Both the position numbers and the translations under genes were made by a program. Under the pieces are notes generated by a model. That model searched no databases, was not told the origin of the DNA, and was given only the letters and a program-made list of their open reading frames with translations. 64,000 bases of DNA, taken from the NCBI RefSeq assembly GCF_900100205.1, contig NZ_FNEQ01000010.1:242589-306588 (forward strand). Reading direction: 5' to 3'. Numbering within the stretch: the stretch's first letter is position 1; each line of letters starts with the position of its first letter. This document shows positions 1-7,799 of this stretch, piece after piece. The DNA is from Duganella sp. OV510 (GTDB lineage Bacteria > Pseudomonadota > Gammaproteobacteria > Burkholderiales > Burkholderiaceae_D).

Positions 1-211
1 CGCCATCGTAGTGGCAGCCTTCGCGGTCGCCGCTGTGGTTCAGCGGGAACAGCACTTCGGAGGTGAATTTGCCGCCTTCTTCCAGCACCTGGTTGATGAT
101 GTCGGCATCGATTTCCGAGTAGTTAGGCAGCGTTTTCAGTTCATCTTCCACCTTCAGCAGCTCGTGCAGAACGAATTGCATATCCCGGATTGGCGCGACG
201 TATTGACCCAT
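1..211 (-). CDS. acyl-CoA dehydrogenase, N-terminal part (runs off the left edge)
   Basis: Only the first 70 or so codons lie in the window. The reading starts MGQYVAPIRDMQFVLHELL and continues through a helical segment to NHSGDREGCHYDG. This matches the N-terminal cap of the long-chain acyl-CoA dehydrogenases found in many Burkholderiales, which oxidise acyl-CoA to enoyl-CoA with FAD and feed electrons to ETF. The start is supported by AGGAG a few bases upstream (about 212-222). It lies 35 bases downstream of a TetR gene on the same strand, which suggests one transcript and a fatty-acid-responsive switch. Catalytic residues are outside the window, so substrate range cannot be judged. Confidence 0.75.
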   Translation of the reverse strand, partial: MGQYVAPIRDMQFVLHELLKVEDELKTLPNYSEIDADIINQVLEEGGKFTSEVLFPLNHSGDREGCHYDG

Positions 212-246
212 GGTTTTCTCCTGATGACTACTGTAGTTTGATTTGA

Positions 247-849
247 TTAATTCAATGTGACTGCGTTGCGATACGTTTCCAGCACGCGCTCAAAGCCCTT
301 GCCAGCCCGCTCCAGGCTGCCAGGGATGCGCATGAAGCGGCCGTCGTGATGCAGGGCCAGGATCAGGCCGTACATCTCGTAGACCAGCTGCTGCGGGTCG
401 GTGTCCTGCTTCAGGTCGCCGCATTCGACGCACTGCTGCACGCAGCGCAGCAGCGCACCCTGCCAGGCGCCGACCATGGCCATCAGCTCTTCGCGGATCG
501 GGCCCGGGCGGTCGTCATATTCAACCGCGCCGCTGATATAGATGCAGCCCGACGCTACTTCCACGCTGACCCGCTTGACCCAGCGCGCAAACATCGCCTG
601 CAGGCGCTGGATGCCGCGCGGCTCTTTCACGCTGGGGAAGAACACTTCCTGCTCGAAACGGTGGTGATACAGCTTCAGCACTTCCAACTGCAAATCTTCA
701 CGCGATCCGAAGTGCGCAAACACACCGGATTTGCTCATGTTCATCTTATCTGCCAACAATCCAATGGTCAGACCTTCCAGACCATCACGGCTGGCCAGAT
801 CCAGCGCCATATCCAGGATCGCTGCGCGGGTTAACTCGCCTTTGCGCAT
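247..849 (-). CDS. TetR/AcrR-family transcriptional regulator
   Basis: A 200-residue protein with a TetR-type DNA-binding domain at the N-terminus: the helix-turn-helix covers about residues 27-47 (LADKMNMSKSGVFAHFG), followed by the usual all-helical ligand and dimer domain. Such proteins usually repress their own operon until a small ligand binds. The gene directly precedes an acyl-CoA dehydrogenase on the same strand with 35 bases between them, so an acyl-CoA or fatty acid ligand is a reasonable inference, not something the sequence shows. Length is normal and the gene looks intact. Confidence 0.85.
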   Translation of the reverse strand: MRKGELTRAAILDMALDLASRDGLEGLTIGLLADKMNMSKSGVFAHFGSREDLQLEVLKLYHHRFEQEVFFPSVKEPRGIQRLQAMFARWVKRVSVEVASGCIYISGAVEYDDRPGPIREELMAMVGAWQGALLRCVQQCVECGDLKQDTDPQQLVYEMYGLILALHHDGRFMRIPGSLERAGKGFERVLETYRNAVTLN

Positions 850-906
850 AAATTTAGTTGAGGTATTAATAAGATGTCATCCCGAAGTAAGTTTTATTAA
901 AATCTT

Positions 907-924
907 GGAGAAGGATTATTCTCC
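907..924. other. small inverted repeat upstream of the TetR gene
   Basis: GGAGAA and TTCTCC are separated by six bases, about 60 bases upstream of the TetR start and 130 bases downstream of hslR. It could be a TetR-type operator or a weak terminator for hslR: on the minus strand it is followed by a T/A-rich stretch, but not by a clean T run. A second short hairpin (TGCTGC/GCAGCA, 1025-1039) lies just after the hslR stop. Nothing else is evident in 850-1057. Confidence 0.3.
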
Positions 925-1057
925 TCCAGATAAATTTACTCCGTGTGAAAAGAATTGCGAACGCTCGTACTATTATCCACTTGCGGGTGAATGTCAAACA
1001 GTACCTTTAGAGGTGAGGTTCTATTGCTGCGACGCAGCATGCGGATGAGAAACTAAG

Positions 1058-1429
1058 TTAGAGCTTGTCCAATTCGCGGCGGTCGCGTTTGGTGGGGCGG
1101 CCCTTGATGGTGGTGCCTGGTTCGCGGTACAAACGGCGGTTTTCCGCCTGGGCGGCGCGGCGGGCGACGCTGACGTCGGTTTCTTCGTAGAGATTGCGGG
1201 CGACCGGTGCCGGGCCGCGCACATCGGACAGGCCCATGACGTCGACTTCCCACTGGTCGGCGCCGTTGTCGATTTCCAGCACATCGCCCAGCTTGACGTT
1301 GCGCGCCGGCTTGGCGCGGTCGCCGTTGACGATCACCCGGCCCAGCGAGATGGCGTCGGTGGCCAGCGAACGGGTTTTAAAGAAGCGCGCTGCCCACAGC
1401 CATTTATCCAGTCGTACACCTTCGCTCAC
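1058..1429 (-). CDS. hslR: S4-domain RNA-binding heat-shock protein Hsp15
   Basis: A 123-residue basic protein that opens with an S4 RNA-binding fold (VRLDKWLWAARFFKTRSLA, then SLGRVIVNGDRAKPARNVKLGD). This is the signature of Hsp15, which rescues stalled 50S subunits still carrying peptidyl-tRNA. The C-terminus is rich in Arg and Lys (KGRPTKRDRRELDKL), as usual in the family. Its start overlaps the clsB stop by four bases (ATGA), so it is probably translationally coupled as the last gene of the aspS-side run of minus-strand genes. Confidence 0.9.
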   Translation of the reverse strand: MSEGVRLDKWLWAARFFKTRSLATDAISLGRVIVNGDRAKPARNVKLGDVLEIDNGADQWEVDVMGLSDVRGPAPVARNLYEETDVSVARRAAQAENRRLYREPGTTIKGRPTKRDRRELDKL

Positions 1430-2589
1430 GCGTATTTCCCCACTGCGAACACCCGCATTAATAACTTGTACAACACAAACGCAATCTCGTAGCCGATGCG
1501 GCGCACGTGGCCGACGTGCTCGAAGTCATCATAGGTGATGACCTTGCCGTCGGCAATCGCCGCCTCGATATGCTGGCGCAGGCTCTGCGCGAACGCCGCA
1601 TCCTTGATCACCACATTGGCTTCCTGGTTGAGGAACAGGCTCAGCCCATCTACATTGCTGGAGCCGACCGTGGCCCAGTCGTCGTCGATGACGGCGACCT
1701 TGGCATGCAACTGCGTCTTGTGATATTCCACCACTTTGACGCCGGCCGCAAGCAGCTTCGGGTAGAAAGAGTGCGCCACCGCATCCTGCAGCCAGATTTC
1801 GCCGACGCCGATCAGCAGCACCACCTCGACGCCGCGCTCGGCGGCCGAGGTCAGCGCGCGGCGGAATTTGCGGCTGGGGGCGAAATACGGATTGGCCAGC
1901 AGCACGCTCTTGCGCGCCTGGCCCAGCGCCTTCAGATAGGCGCGCTGGATCGTATGCCGGTTGCGCAGGTTGTCGCGCACCACGAAGCCGGCCTGCACCG
2001 CATGGGCGGCGGCGATCTTCTCGACCTTGCGCATGTCGCGATACAGGCCGATACGCTTGATCAGGCTGAGCTTGCCGAGGCGACGCCATTGGGTGACGGC
2101 CTCCAGCTGGATCTCGGCCACCAGCGGGCCGCGCACTTGCACCGCGAAATCCCAGCGCGGCGCCGACAATGCCTTGCTGTGATCGTAATCGCAGAACATA
2201 TCGTCGTTGATGTTGATGCCGCCGACGTAGGCCACAGCACGGTCCACCACGCAGATTTTGCGATGCGTGCGCGTGACACCACGCTTGAACCAGGGATTGA
2301 AGCGGCGATGCTCGACGCCGCCGGCGGTCAGCTCGTCGTGCATGCTGTTGATCTGGCGGCGGCCGGTGCCCCACCAGTCGGTGATCACACGCACCTGGAC
2401 ACCCCGCTGGGCGGCGCGGATCAGCGCGGCGACGACACTCTTGCCGGTCTCGTCGCCAGCGAAGATATAAGTCTCGAAATAGACTTCATATTGCGCAGCA
2501 TCGATGGCAGCGATCAGCGCCGGGAAATAATCGGTGCCGGTGTGAAGCAGCGTGACGTCGTTATCGGCAATAAAATTGACTGGGCGCAT
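1426..2589 (-). CDS. clsB: cardiolipin synthase B-type phospholipase D family protein
   Basis: A 387-residue protein with two phospholipase D (HKD) motifs: H109-x-K111 with D116 (HRKICVVD) and H295-x-K297 with D302 (HAKVAVID). Each is followed by the Gly/Asn segment typical of the fold (VGGININDD and VGSSN). ClsB enzymes join phospholipids to make cardiolipin at the inner membrane. The lack of an N-terminal transmembrane pair favours ClsB over ClsA. It lies 9 bases after the exonuclease-like gene and overlaps hslR by 4 bases, in a gene order common in Burkholderiales. The exact lipid substrates cannot be read from sequence. Confidence 0.88.
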   Translation of the reverse strand: MRPVNFIADNDVTLLHTGTDYFPALIAAIDAAQYEVYFETYIFAGDETGKSVVAALIRAAQRGVQVRVITDWWGTGRRQINSMHDELTAGGVEHRRFNPWFKRGVTRTHRKICVVDRAVAYVGGININDDMFCDYDHSKALSAPRWDFAVQVRGPLVAEIQLEAVTQWRRLGKLSLIKRIGLYRDMRKVEKIAAAHAVQAGFVVRDNLRNRHTIQRAYLKALGQARKSVLLANPYFAPSRKFRRALTSAAERGVEVVLLIGVGEIWLQDAVAHSFYPKLLAAGVKVVEYHKTQLHAKVAVIDDDWATVGSSNVDGLSLFLNQEANVVIKDAAFAQSLRQHIEAAIADGKVITYDDFEHVGHVRRIGYEIAFVLYKLLMRVFAVGKYA

Positions 2590-2598
2590 AGTTGGCGC

Positions 2599-3417
2599 TC
2601 ACGCCAGCGTCAGCGAGGCGACGATGGGAGCGTGGTCTGATAGCTTGGCCCAGAGACTACCATGCATTACCTCGGCCGTGTCCACCTTGAAGCCGCGCAC
2701 ATAGATGCGGTCCAGGCGGAAGAACGGCAGCGCGGCCGGGAAGGTGCGGGCCGGAATGATGCTGCTCTTGCGGCGCAGCTTGCGCATGATCTCGCCCAGC
2801 GCGGTATTCGAGCCTTCGATCTCATCGAATGCCTCGACCACGCCCAGCGCGTTGTACAGCTCATTGCTGAGGGTGTTGCGCCAGTCGTTGAAATCGCCGG
2901 CGATCACCACCGGCTCACCGTTCGGCGCGGTTTCCTTGACCGCGTTGATCAGCGCCTGGGTCTGGCGCCGGCGGCCGCTCTCGAACAGGCCCAGGTGGAC
3001 CACATAGCAATGCACCGGCCCATGCGGCGTATCCAGCACACAGTGCAGGATGCCGCGCTGTTCATAGGCATGATCGGAAACATCGCGATTCAACTGGCTG
3101 GCGATCGGGAAGGCGCTGAGCAGCGCATTGCCGTGGTGGCCATGATCGTAGATCGCATTCATGCCATAGGCGGCATGCAAGTGGCGCGACTCGCCGGCAA
3201 AATATTCATGCTGCGCTGCAGCGGGCCAATGCTTGTGGCCGAGGTGCTCGGCGCCGTACTTGGCCGCCTTCATATCATGCTTGCCCTGCACTTCTTGCAA
3301 AAAAACCACATCGGCATCAAACATGCCGATGGCCTGTTTCAGCGCCAGCACACGCGGTTCCGCACGAATGCTGGAAACGCCCTTGTGGATGTTATAGGTA
3401 GCAACACGGATCTTCAT
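2599..3417 (-). CDS. endonuclease/exonuclease/phosphatase family protein
   Basis: A 272-residue protein of the EEP (DNase I-like) superfamily. Visible hallmarks are TYNIHKG near the N-terminus, VVFLQEVQGKHD with the catalytic Glu, GDFNDWRN and the terminal SDHAPIVASL. These place metal-binding and catalytic residues in the usual order. No signal peptide is evident. I chose the ATG at 3417 because MKIRVATYNIHKG is where the family begins; the upstream extension is Cys/Arg-rich and looks non-coding. It sits between the DUF2442 gene and clsB. In related bacteria it usually follows nudB directly. The substrate (nucleic acid, lipid or phosphoester) is unknown. Confidence 0.85.
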   Translation of the reverse strand: MKIRVATYNIHKGVSSIRAEPRVLALKQAIGMFDADVVFLQEVQGKHDMKAAKYGAEHLGHKHWPAAAQHEYFAGESRHLHAAYGMNAIYDHGHHGNALLSAFPIASQLNRDVSDHAYEQRGILHCVLDTPHGPVHCYVVHLGLFESGRRRQTQALINAVKETAPNGEPVVIAGDFNDWRNTLSNELYNALGVVEAFDEIEGSNTALGEIMRKLRRKSSIIPARTFPAALPFFRLDRIYVRGFKVDTAEVMHGSLWAKLSDHAPIVASLTLA

Positions 3418-3480
3418 GCGACATATTCTACCCCCACCGCAGCAAACGCGACGTGCGCAGCCGCACATAGCAAAAGCCGC

Positions 3481-3753
3481 CTATGAACGCGCGTTAGTGC
3501 GATAACCCGTTGCCGGCAGCCCGCGCAACATGCCTTCCACGCTTAAATCCTCGTCTAACTGCTCCCAATGCACACCATAGCCCGCACCGCTAATTTCCCA
3601 AGCCAGCAACTGCTGGGGCTGTGCGTTGCTTAATCTGGGATACCAAGCCAAAGGCGTGCTAATTCGGCGCCCGTCCATCAGGTGCACGGTAATGTCGAAG
3701 GTATCGAACGAGACGTGCTTGATGCGTTCGTCAGGGGGCATTGAAATATTCAT
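3481..3753 (-). CDS. DUF2442 small protein, candidate partner of the DUF4160 protein
   Basis: A 90-residue protein with the DUF2442 pattern: a short beta-rich segment (ITVHLMDGRRISTPLAWYPRL) and a middle reading SGAGYGVHWEQLDEDLSVEGMLRG. It starts inside the end of the upstream DUF4160 gene (23-base overlap) with a perfect AGGAGG six bases before ATG, so the two are clearly coupled. DUF4160/DUF2442 pairs are widespread in mobile or accessory positions and are sometimes listed as toxin-antitoxin-like, but I know of no firm function. Base composition is lower in GC than the flanking housekeeping genes. Confidence 0.8.
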   Translation of the reverse strand: MNISMPPDERIKHVSFDTFDITVHLMDGRRISTPLAWYPRLSNAQPQQLLAWEISGAGYGVHWEQLDEDLSVEGMLRGLPATGYRTNARS

Positions 3754-3970
3754 TCCACCTCCTCAGAAATTCCAATCGGTATGCAGAAATAATACGCGCA
3801 ATTTCACGCAACTCAAGCGATGTGAAGTGATGATTTCTCACTACCGTAATGCTCTCCAACCAAAACTTTGCAGAACATCCATTCTTATCTACATGCACAT
3901 GTGGCGGCTCGCCCAATTCGTGGCTGTAGAAATAAAATCGGTATCCCTTGAGTTTCAGCAACTGCGGCAT
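3731..3970 (-). CDS. DUF4160 small protein
   Basis: A 79-residue protein starting MPQLLKLKGYRFYFYSHE and carrying the DUF4160 signature GEPPHVHVDKNG, then AKFWLESITVV and a C-terminal helix (LREIARIISAYRLEFLRRWNEYF). The start at 3970 is preferred over one 48 bases upstream because family members begin at this Met and GGTGG lies just before it. The HVHV cluster is the most conserved part and could bind metal or nucleic acid, which is inference. It is the first gene of a two-gene cassette inserted between nudB and the exonuclease-like gene. Confidence 0.8.
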   Translation of the reverse strand: MPQLLKLKGYRFYFYSHELGEPPHVHVDKNGCSAKFWLESITVVRNHHFTSLELREIARIISAYRLEFLRRWNEYFNAP

Positions 3971-4044
3971 GACACCACCCGAAAATCGAACGCAATAACC
4001 GAGTATGTGACTGTCCACAGTGCTGCAACTTGATACGAATCAGG

Positions 4045-4497
4045 CTAACGGATCTGCTGTGGGAGCCGGAGGATGGCTTCAGCGTTGGAGGATGAGAAGC
4101 ATTTGTCGGCGGCTTCCAGATGCGGCAGCCAGAGGTGGTTCAGGTGTTCGCGCGGGCTGAGCGTGATGGCGATGTCGCGCGGGACTTCGACGCTGAAAAC
4201 GTGCTCGGTGTTTTGCGTGACGCCAGGCGCGTAGCGGTGCCGCCAGACAGGGTAGATTTCGTAGATGTTGGACAGCCGCCAGTCGCGCAGCACGATGGTC
4301 TTGCCATCGGCGACGATGCCGGTTTCTTCAAACAACTCGCGCGCGGCGGTTTCCAGCAGCGGTTCGTCGACGGCGTCCAGCGAGCCGGTCACCGATTGCC
4401 AATAGCCCGGCCTGTCGGCGCGCTCGATCAGCAGCACTTGCAGGTCGGCCGTGTGGATCACCACCAGCACCGATACGGGTATCTTGTAAGGCTTCAT
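4045..4497 (-). CDS. nudB: dihydroneopterin triphosphate diphosphatase (Nudix)
   Basis: About 150 residues with a Nudix box around GSLDAVDEPLLETAARELFEETG, the helix that binds Mg and hydrolyses a nucleoside-diphosphate linkage. WQSVTGSLD just before it is typical of NudB, which removes pyrophosphate from dihydroneopterin triphosphate in folate synthesis. The box has one extra residue between its Gly and first Glu compared with the generic pattern. I prefer the ATG at 4497; a GTG at 4503 is in frame but lies in the T tract of the aspS terminator. No good ribosome-binding site is seen before either start. The gene follows aspS on the same strand. Confidence 0.82.
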   Translation of the reverse strand: MKPYKIPVSVLVVIHTADLQVLLIERADRPGYWQSVTGSLDAVDEPLLETAARELFEETGIVADGKTIVLRDWRLSNIYEIYPVWRHRYAPGVTQNTEHVFSVEVPRDIAITLSPREHLNHLWLPHLEAADKCFSSSNAEAILRLPQQIR

Positions 4498-4502
4498 GGG
4501 CA

Positions 4503-4532
4503 CGATAAAAGAAAAGGCGCCGCAGCGCCTTT
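4503..4532 (-). terminator. Rho-independent terminator after aspS
   Basis: A perfect 8-bp stem (AAAGGCGC at 4513-4520 with GCGCCTTT at 4525-4532) and a 4-base loop, followed on the minus strand by a T-rich tract (TTTTCTTTT). It sits 13 bases after the aspS stop and ends within 6 bases of the nudB start codon, so nudB may be expressed only by read-through or from the same RNA with a structured 5' end. Confidence 0.75.
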
Positions 4533-4545
4533 CCCATGTGACTGC

Positions 4546-6354
4546 TTAGCCGGCAACTTTCGGCTCGGCAGTGCGCAGACGGATGTGCAGCTCTTTCAGC
4601 TGCTTCTCGTCGACTTCCGAAGGGGCTTGCGTCAGCAGATCCTGCGCACGCTGGGTTTTCGGGAAGGCGATCACGTCGCGGATCGAGTCCGACTTGGTCA
4701 TCAGCGTGACGATACGGTCCAGGCCGAATGCCAGGCCGCCGTGCGGTGGCGCGCCGTATTGCAGCGCGTCCAGCAGGAAGCCGAACTTCAGGCGGGCTTC
4801 GTCAGCGTCGATCTTCAGCGCGCGGAACACTTTCGACTGCACTTCTTCGCGGTGGATACGGATCGAACCGCCGCCCAGTTCCCAGCCGTTCAGCACCATG
4901 TCGTAGGCCTTGGCGATGCAAGCGCCCGGATTGGTTTCCAGCCAGTCTTCGTGGCCGTCTTTTGGCGCGGTGAACGGGTGGTGGGTTGCGGTCCAGCGAT
5001 CCGACTCTTCGTCGTATTCGAACATCGGGAAGTCGATCACCCACAGCGGTGCCCAGACGTCGTCGAACAGGCCGGCGTTCTTGCCGAATTCCGAGTGGCC
5101 GATCTTCACGCGCAGCGCGCCGATGGCGTCGTTGACTACCTTGGCCTTGTCCGCACCGAAGAAGATCAGGTCGCCGTCTTCGGCGCCGGTCAGTTCCAGG
5201 ATCTTGGCCAGGGTTGCATCGTCGATGGTTTTGACGATCGGCGATTGCAGACCGTCACGGCCTTTGGCTTTTTCGTTGACCTTGATGTAAGCCAGGCCGC
5301 GCGCGCCGTAGATGGCGACGAACTGGGTGTAGGCATCGATTTCCGAACGCGGCATCGACGCGCCTTTTGGCACGCGCAGGCCGACCACGCGGCCGTTCGG
5401 CAGGTTGGCGGCGCTATTGAAGATCTTGAACTCGACGTTTTTGACCACGTCGGTCAGTTCGGTGAACTGCAGCTTGACGCGCATGTCCGGCTTGTCCGAA
5501 CCGTAGCTGCCCATGGCTTCGGCGAAGTCCATCACCGGGAATGGGTTAGGCAGGTCGACGTCCATGGTGTTCTTGAACGTTTTGCGTATCATGTCTTCGA
5601 ACAGGTCGCGGATTTCCTGTTCGGTCAGGAACGAGGTTTCGCAGTCGATCTGGGTGAATTCCGGCTGGCGGTCAGCGCGCAGGTCTTCGTCGCGGAAGCA
5701 CTTGGTGATCTGGTAGTAACGGTCGAAGTTGGCCACCATCAGCAGCTGCTTGAACAGCTGTGGCGATTGCGGCAGCGCGAAGAAGTTGCCGGCGTTGACA
5801 CGCGATGGCACCAGGTAGTCGCGCGCGCCTTCCGGGGTCGACTTGGTCAGCATCGGGGTTTCGATGTCGATGAAGCCCAGATCGTCCAGGTACTTGCGCA
5901 CTTCCATGGTCACCTTGTAGCGCAGGCGCAGATTGTTCTGCATCTGCGGACGGCGCAGGTCCAGCACGCGGTGGGTCAGGCGGGTGGTTTCCGACAGGTT
6001 GTCGTCGTCCAGCTGGAACGGCACGGCCACCGAGGCGTTCAGCACTTCCAGCTCGGAGCAGATCACTTCGATCTTGCCGGATTTCAGGTTGTTGTTGACG
6101 GTGCCGGCCAGGCGGTCCTTGACCACGCCGGTGACGCGCAGGCAGAACTCGTTACGCACGGCTTCGGCGGCCTTGAATACTTCAGCCTGTTCCGGATTGC
6201 AAACGATCTGCACCAGGCCTTCGCGGTCGCGCAGGTCGATGAAGATCACGCCGCCGTGGTCACGGCGACGATGTACCCAGCCGCACAGGCTGACAGTTTG
6301 GCCAAGCAGCGCTTCAGTGGTGAGGCCGCAGTAGTGAGTACGCATTGAGGACAT
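4546..6354 (-). CDS. aspS: aspartyl-tRNA synthetase
   Basis: A 602-residue class II synthetase of normal bacterial length. The N-terminal anticodon-binding OB fold is seen (LCGWVHRRRDHGGVIFIDLRD). Class II motif 2 is FRDEDLRADRQPEFTQID and motif 3 is GLAFGLDRIVTLM. A bacterial GAD insertion domain lies between them. It charges tRNA-Asp in the cytoplasm. The start could be at 6354 or three codons later (MRTHYCG). It follows the DUF502 gene by 28 bases, is followed by a strong terminator, and heads a gene order conserved in relatives. Whether it also charges tRNA-Asn cannot be settled here. Confidence 0.97.
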   Translation of the reverse strand: MSSMRTHYCGLTTEALLGQTVSLCGWVHRRRDHGGVIFIDLRDREGLVQIVCNPEQAEVFKAAEAVRNEFCLRVTGVVKDRLAGTVNNNLKSGKIEVICSELEVLNASVAVPFQLDDDNLSETTRLTHRVLDLRRPQMQNNLRLRYKVTMEVRKYLDDLGFIDIETPMLTKSTPEGARDYLVPSRVNAGNFFALPQSPQLFKQLLMVANFDRYYQITKCFRDEDLRADRQPEFTQIDCETSFLTEQEIRDLFEDMIRKTFKNTMDVDLPNPFPVMDFAEAMGSYGSDKPDMRVKLQFTELTDVVKNVEFKIFNSAANLPNGRVVGLRVPKGASMPRSEIDAYTQFVAIYGARGLAYIKVNEKAKGRDGLQSPIVKTIDDATLAKILELTGAEDGDLIFFGADKAKVVNDAIGALRVKIGHSEFGKNAGLFDDVWAPLWVIDFPMFEYDEESDRWTATHHPFTAPKDGHEDWLETNPGACIAKAYDMVLNGWELGGGSIRIHREEVQSKVFRALKIDADEARLKFGFLLDALQYGAPPHGGLAFGLDRIVTLMTKSDSIRDVIAFPKTQRAQDLLTQAPSEVDEKQLKELHIRLRTAEPKVAG

Positions 6355-6382
6355 GTTTATTTCTCGGTTCAGGTTAGGTTAC

Positions 6383-7015
6383 TCAGTTAATCTTGGTGTC
6401 GTTCAGGACGATGGTTTTCGGCGCGGCGTCTTCCGGCGCCACCACTCCCATCGACACGATGTACTTCAGGGCCGCATCGACCGTCATGTCGAGTTCGACC
6501 ACATCCTTCTTGGCCATCATCAGGAAAAAGCCCGAGGTGGGATTCGGCGTGGTCGGCACATACACGCTGACGTATTCACCGACCAGGTGGTTCTTTACAT
6601 CCCCGCCCGGCGCGCCGGTCAGGAAGGCGATGGTCCACGAGTTCTGATGCGGATACGGCACCAGCACCGCCTTGCGGAAGGCGTTGCCGGACGACGAGAA
6701 CAGCGTGTCCGACACCTGCTTGACGCTCGAATACAGCGAGCTGACGATCGGAATCCGGGTCAGCAGTTTTTCCCACAGACGTACCACATAGTTGCCGACC
6801 AGGTTGTTGGTCAGCAGGCCGGTCAGGAACACGATGATGATGGTCAGCAAAGTGCCCAGGCCAGGGATATCGAAGCCGATCAGGGTACGCGGCTGCCAGC
6901 GCTCCGGCACAAACAGCAGCGACTGATCCATGGTGCTGATCACCAGGTTCAGCACCCAGGCGGTAATCGCCAGCGGCACCAGGATCAGCAAGCCGGTGAT
7001 GAAATATTTACGCAT
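6383..7015 (-). CDS. DUF502 family integral membrane protein
   Basis: A 210-residue protein with two clear transmembrane helices: MRKYFITGLLILVPLAITAW at the N-terminus and a second around IPGLGTLLTIIIVFLTG. The family motifs VGNYVVRLWEKLLTRIPIVSSLY and SGFFLMMAKKDV follow. DUF502 proteins have no established function; they are inner-membrane proteins often encoded beside aspS in Betaproteobacteria. I set the start at 7015, where the family begins; the upstream reading is a run of Arg and Pro codons overlapping the FmdB gene. It lies 28 bases after FmdB and 28 bases before aspS. Confidence 0.88.
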   Translation of the reverse strand: MRKYFITGLLILVPLAITAWVLNLVISTMDQSLLFVPERWQPRTLIGFDIPGLGTLLTIIIVFLTGLLTNNLVGNYVVRLWEKLLTRIPIVSSLYSSVKQVSDTLFSSSGNAFRKAVLVPYPHQNSWTIAFLTGAPGGDVKNHLVGEYVSVYVPTTPNPTSGFFLMMAKKDVVELDMTVDAALKYIVSMGVVAPEDAAPKTIVLNDTKIN

Positions 7016-7043
7016 CGATGTCCTTCGTGATGGATGGAGTCCT

Positions 7044-7328
7044 TCAGGTGTCGCTGGAGCCGCCGGATGGCGATGGCGTCGGCGCCGGTGTGGGCGCGGC
7101 CGCCTCCGACTTCGGCGTGGTCGACGTGCCGGTGGCCGGCGGCGTGCCGCCACGGAAATCGGTCACATACCAGCCCGAGCCCTTCAGCTGGAAACCAGCC
7201 GCAGTCAGTTGCTTCTTGAACGACTCCTTGCCGCACGAAGGGCAAACCGTCAACTGCGGATCGGAAATCTTTTGCAAGACATCCTTGGCAAAACCGCATG
7301 CTTCGCAGCGGTACGCGTAGATCGGCAT
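7044..7328 (-). CDS. FmdB-family zinc-ribbon regulator-like protein
   Basis: A 94-residue protein with a zinc ribbon made by C8xxC11 (CEACG) and CPSCG, the two CxxC pairs that bind one zinc in the FmdB/CxxC_CxxC_SSSS family. After the ribbon comes KGSGWYVTDFRG, also typical, then a low-complexity Pro/Ser/Thr tail. Despite the historical name, the role is unknown for most members; it may be a small nucleic-acid-associated protein. GGAG eight bases before ATG supports the start. It is first in the FmdB-DUF502-aspS row. Confidence 0.88.
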   Translation of the reverse strand: MPIYAYRCEACGFAKDVLQKISDPQLTVCPSCGKESFKKQLTAAGFQLKGSGWYVTDFRGGTPPATGTSTTPKSEAAAPTPAPTPSPSGGSSDT

Positions 7329-7362
7329 CTCTATTACTCCGCAAAAATCATCAAAACCCTGA

Positions 7363-7391
7363 ATTATAAAGCCTTTTGCGCGGCTTCTGAC
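7363..7391 (-). promoter_or_regulatory. candidate promoter for the FmdB-DUF502-aspS row
   Basis: A perfect TATAAT (7363-7368, minus strand) lies 35 bases before the FmdB start, with a poor -35 (GTCAGA, 7386-7391) 17 bases upstream. The spacer contains AAGCC and GGCTT as an inverted repeat, so a regulator could bind between the boxes. The remaining stretch to 7572 shows nothing further. Confidence 0.5.
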
Positions 7392-7572
7392 TGTTTCCTG
7401 AGGCTAAGGCTGTTCAACAAATCGATTTCATAGCAAAAATCTATTCGCCTATTGGTTTCGGGCATGATTAAATATCACCTACCAAGCGCTGATTTCCCAA
7501 AACCTGAATCTACGCCTCGTTTGACGTCCTGGACTTACGACGCTCTAACTCTTTGATTCTTTGGGAAATGCC

Positions 7573-7779
7573 ATGAAAAAATATCTCTACGCCGGTCTGC
7601 TGACCGCCTGCCTGGCCGCACCGGCCTTTGCCGCCAACACCAAATTTGCACCAACCTCGCCGGAAGAACCGTTGCATCGCCGCGCCATTTTGCTGGGCGT
7701 CGCCATCATTGTGGCGTTGCATGCACTGCGCTACGCGCCACCTCTGCCAGCCAGCCGTCCGCACCGTCAAGATCAATGA
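7573..7779 (+). CDS. small exported or membrane protein of unknown function
   Basis: A 68-residue protein I do not recognise. It begins with a convincing signal peptide (MKKYLYAGLLTACLAAPAFA, cleavage expected after AFA). After a short polar stretch a second hydrophobic helix follows (ILLGVAIIVALHAL) and a basic tail. Its stop codon region overlaps a possible upstream ATG of the next gene (ATGA), so the pair probably forms one transcript. A long antisense reading covers it, but the signal peptide and order favour this strand. Confidence 0.55.
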   Translation: MKKYLYAGLLTACLAAPAFAANTKFAPTSPEEPLHRRAILLGVAIIVALHALRYAPPLPASRPHRQDQ

Positions 7780-7799
7780 TGTTCCCGTCGGGGGACGCC

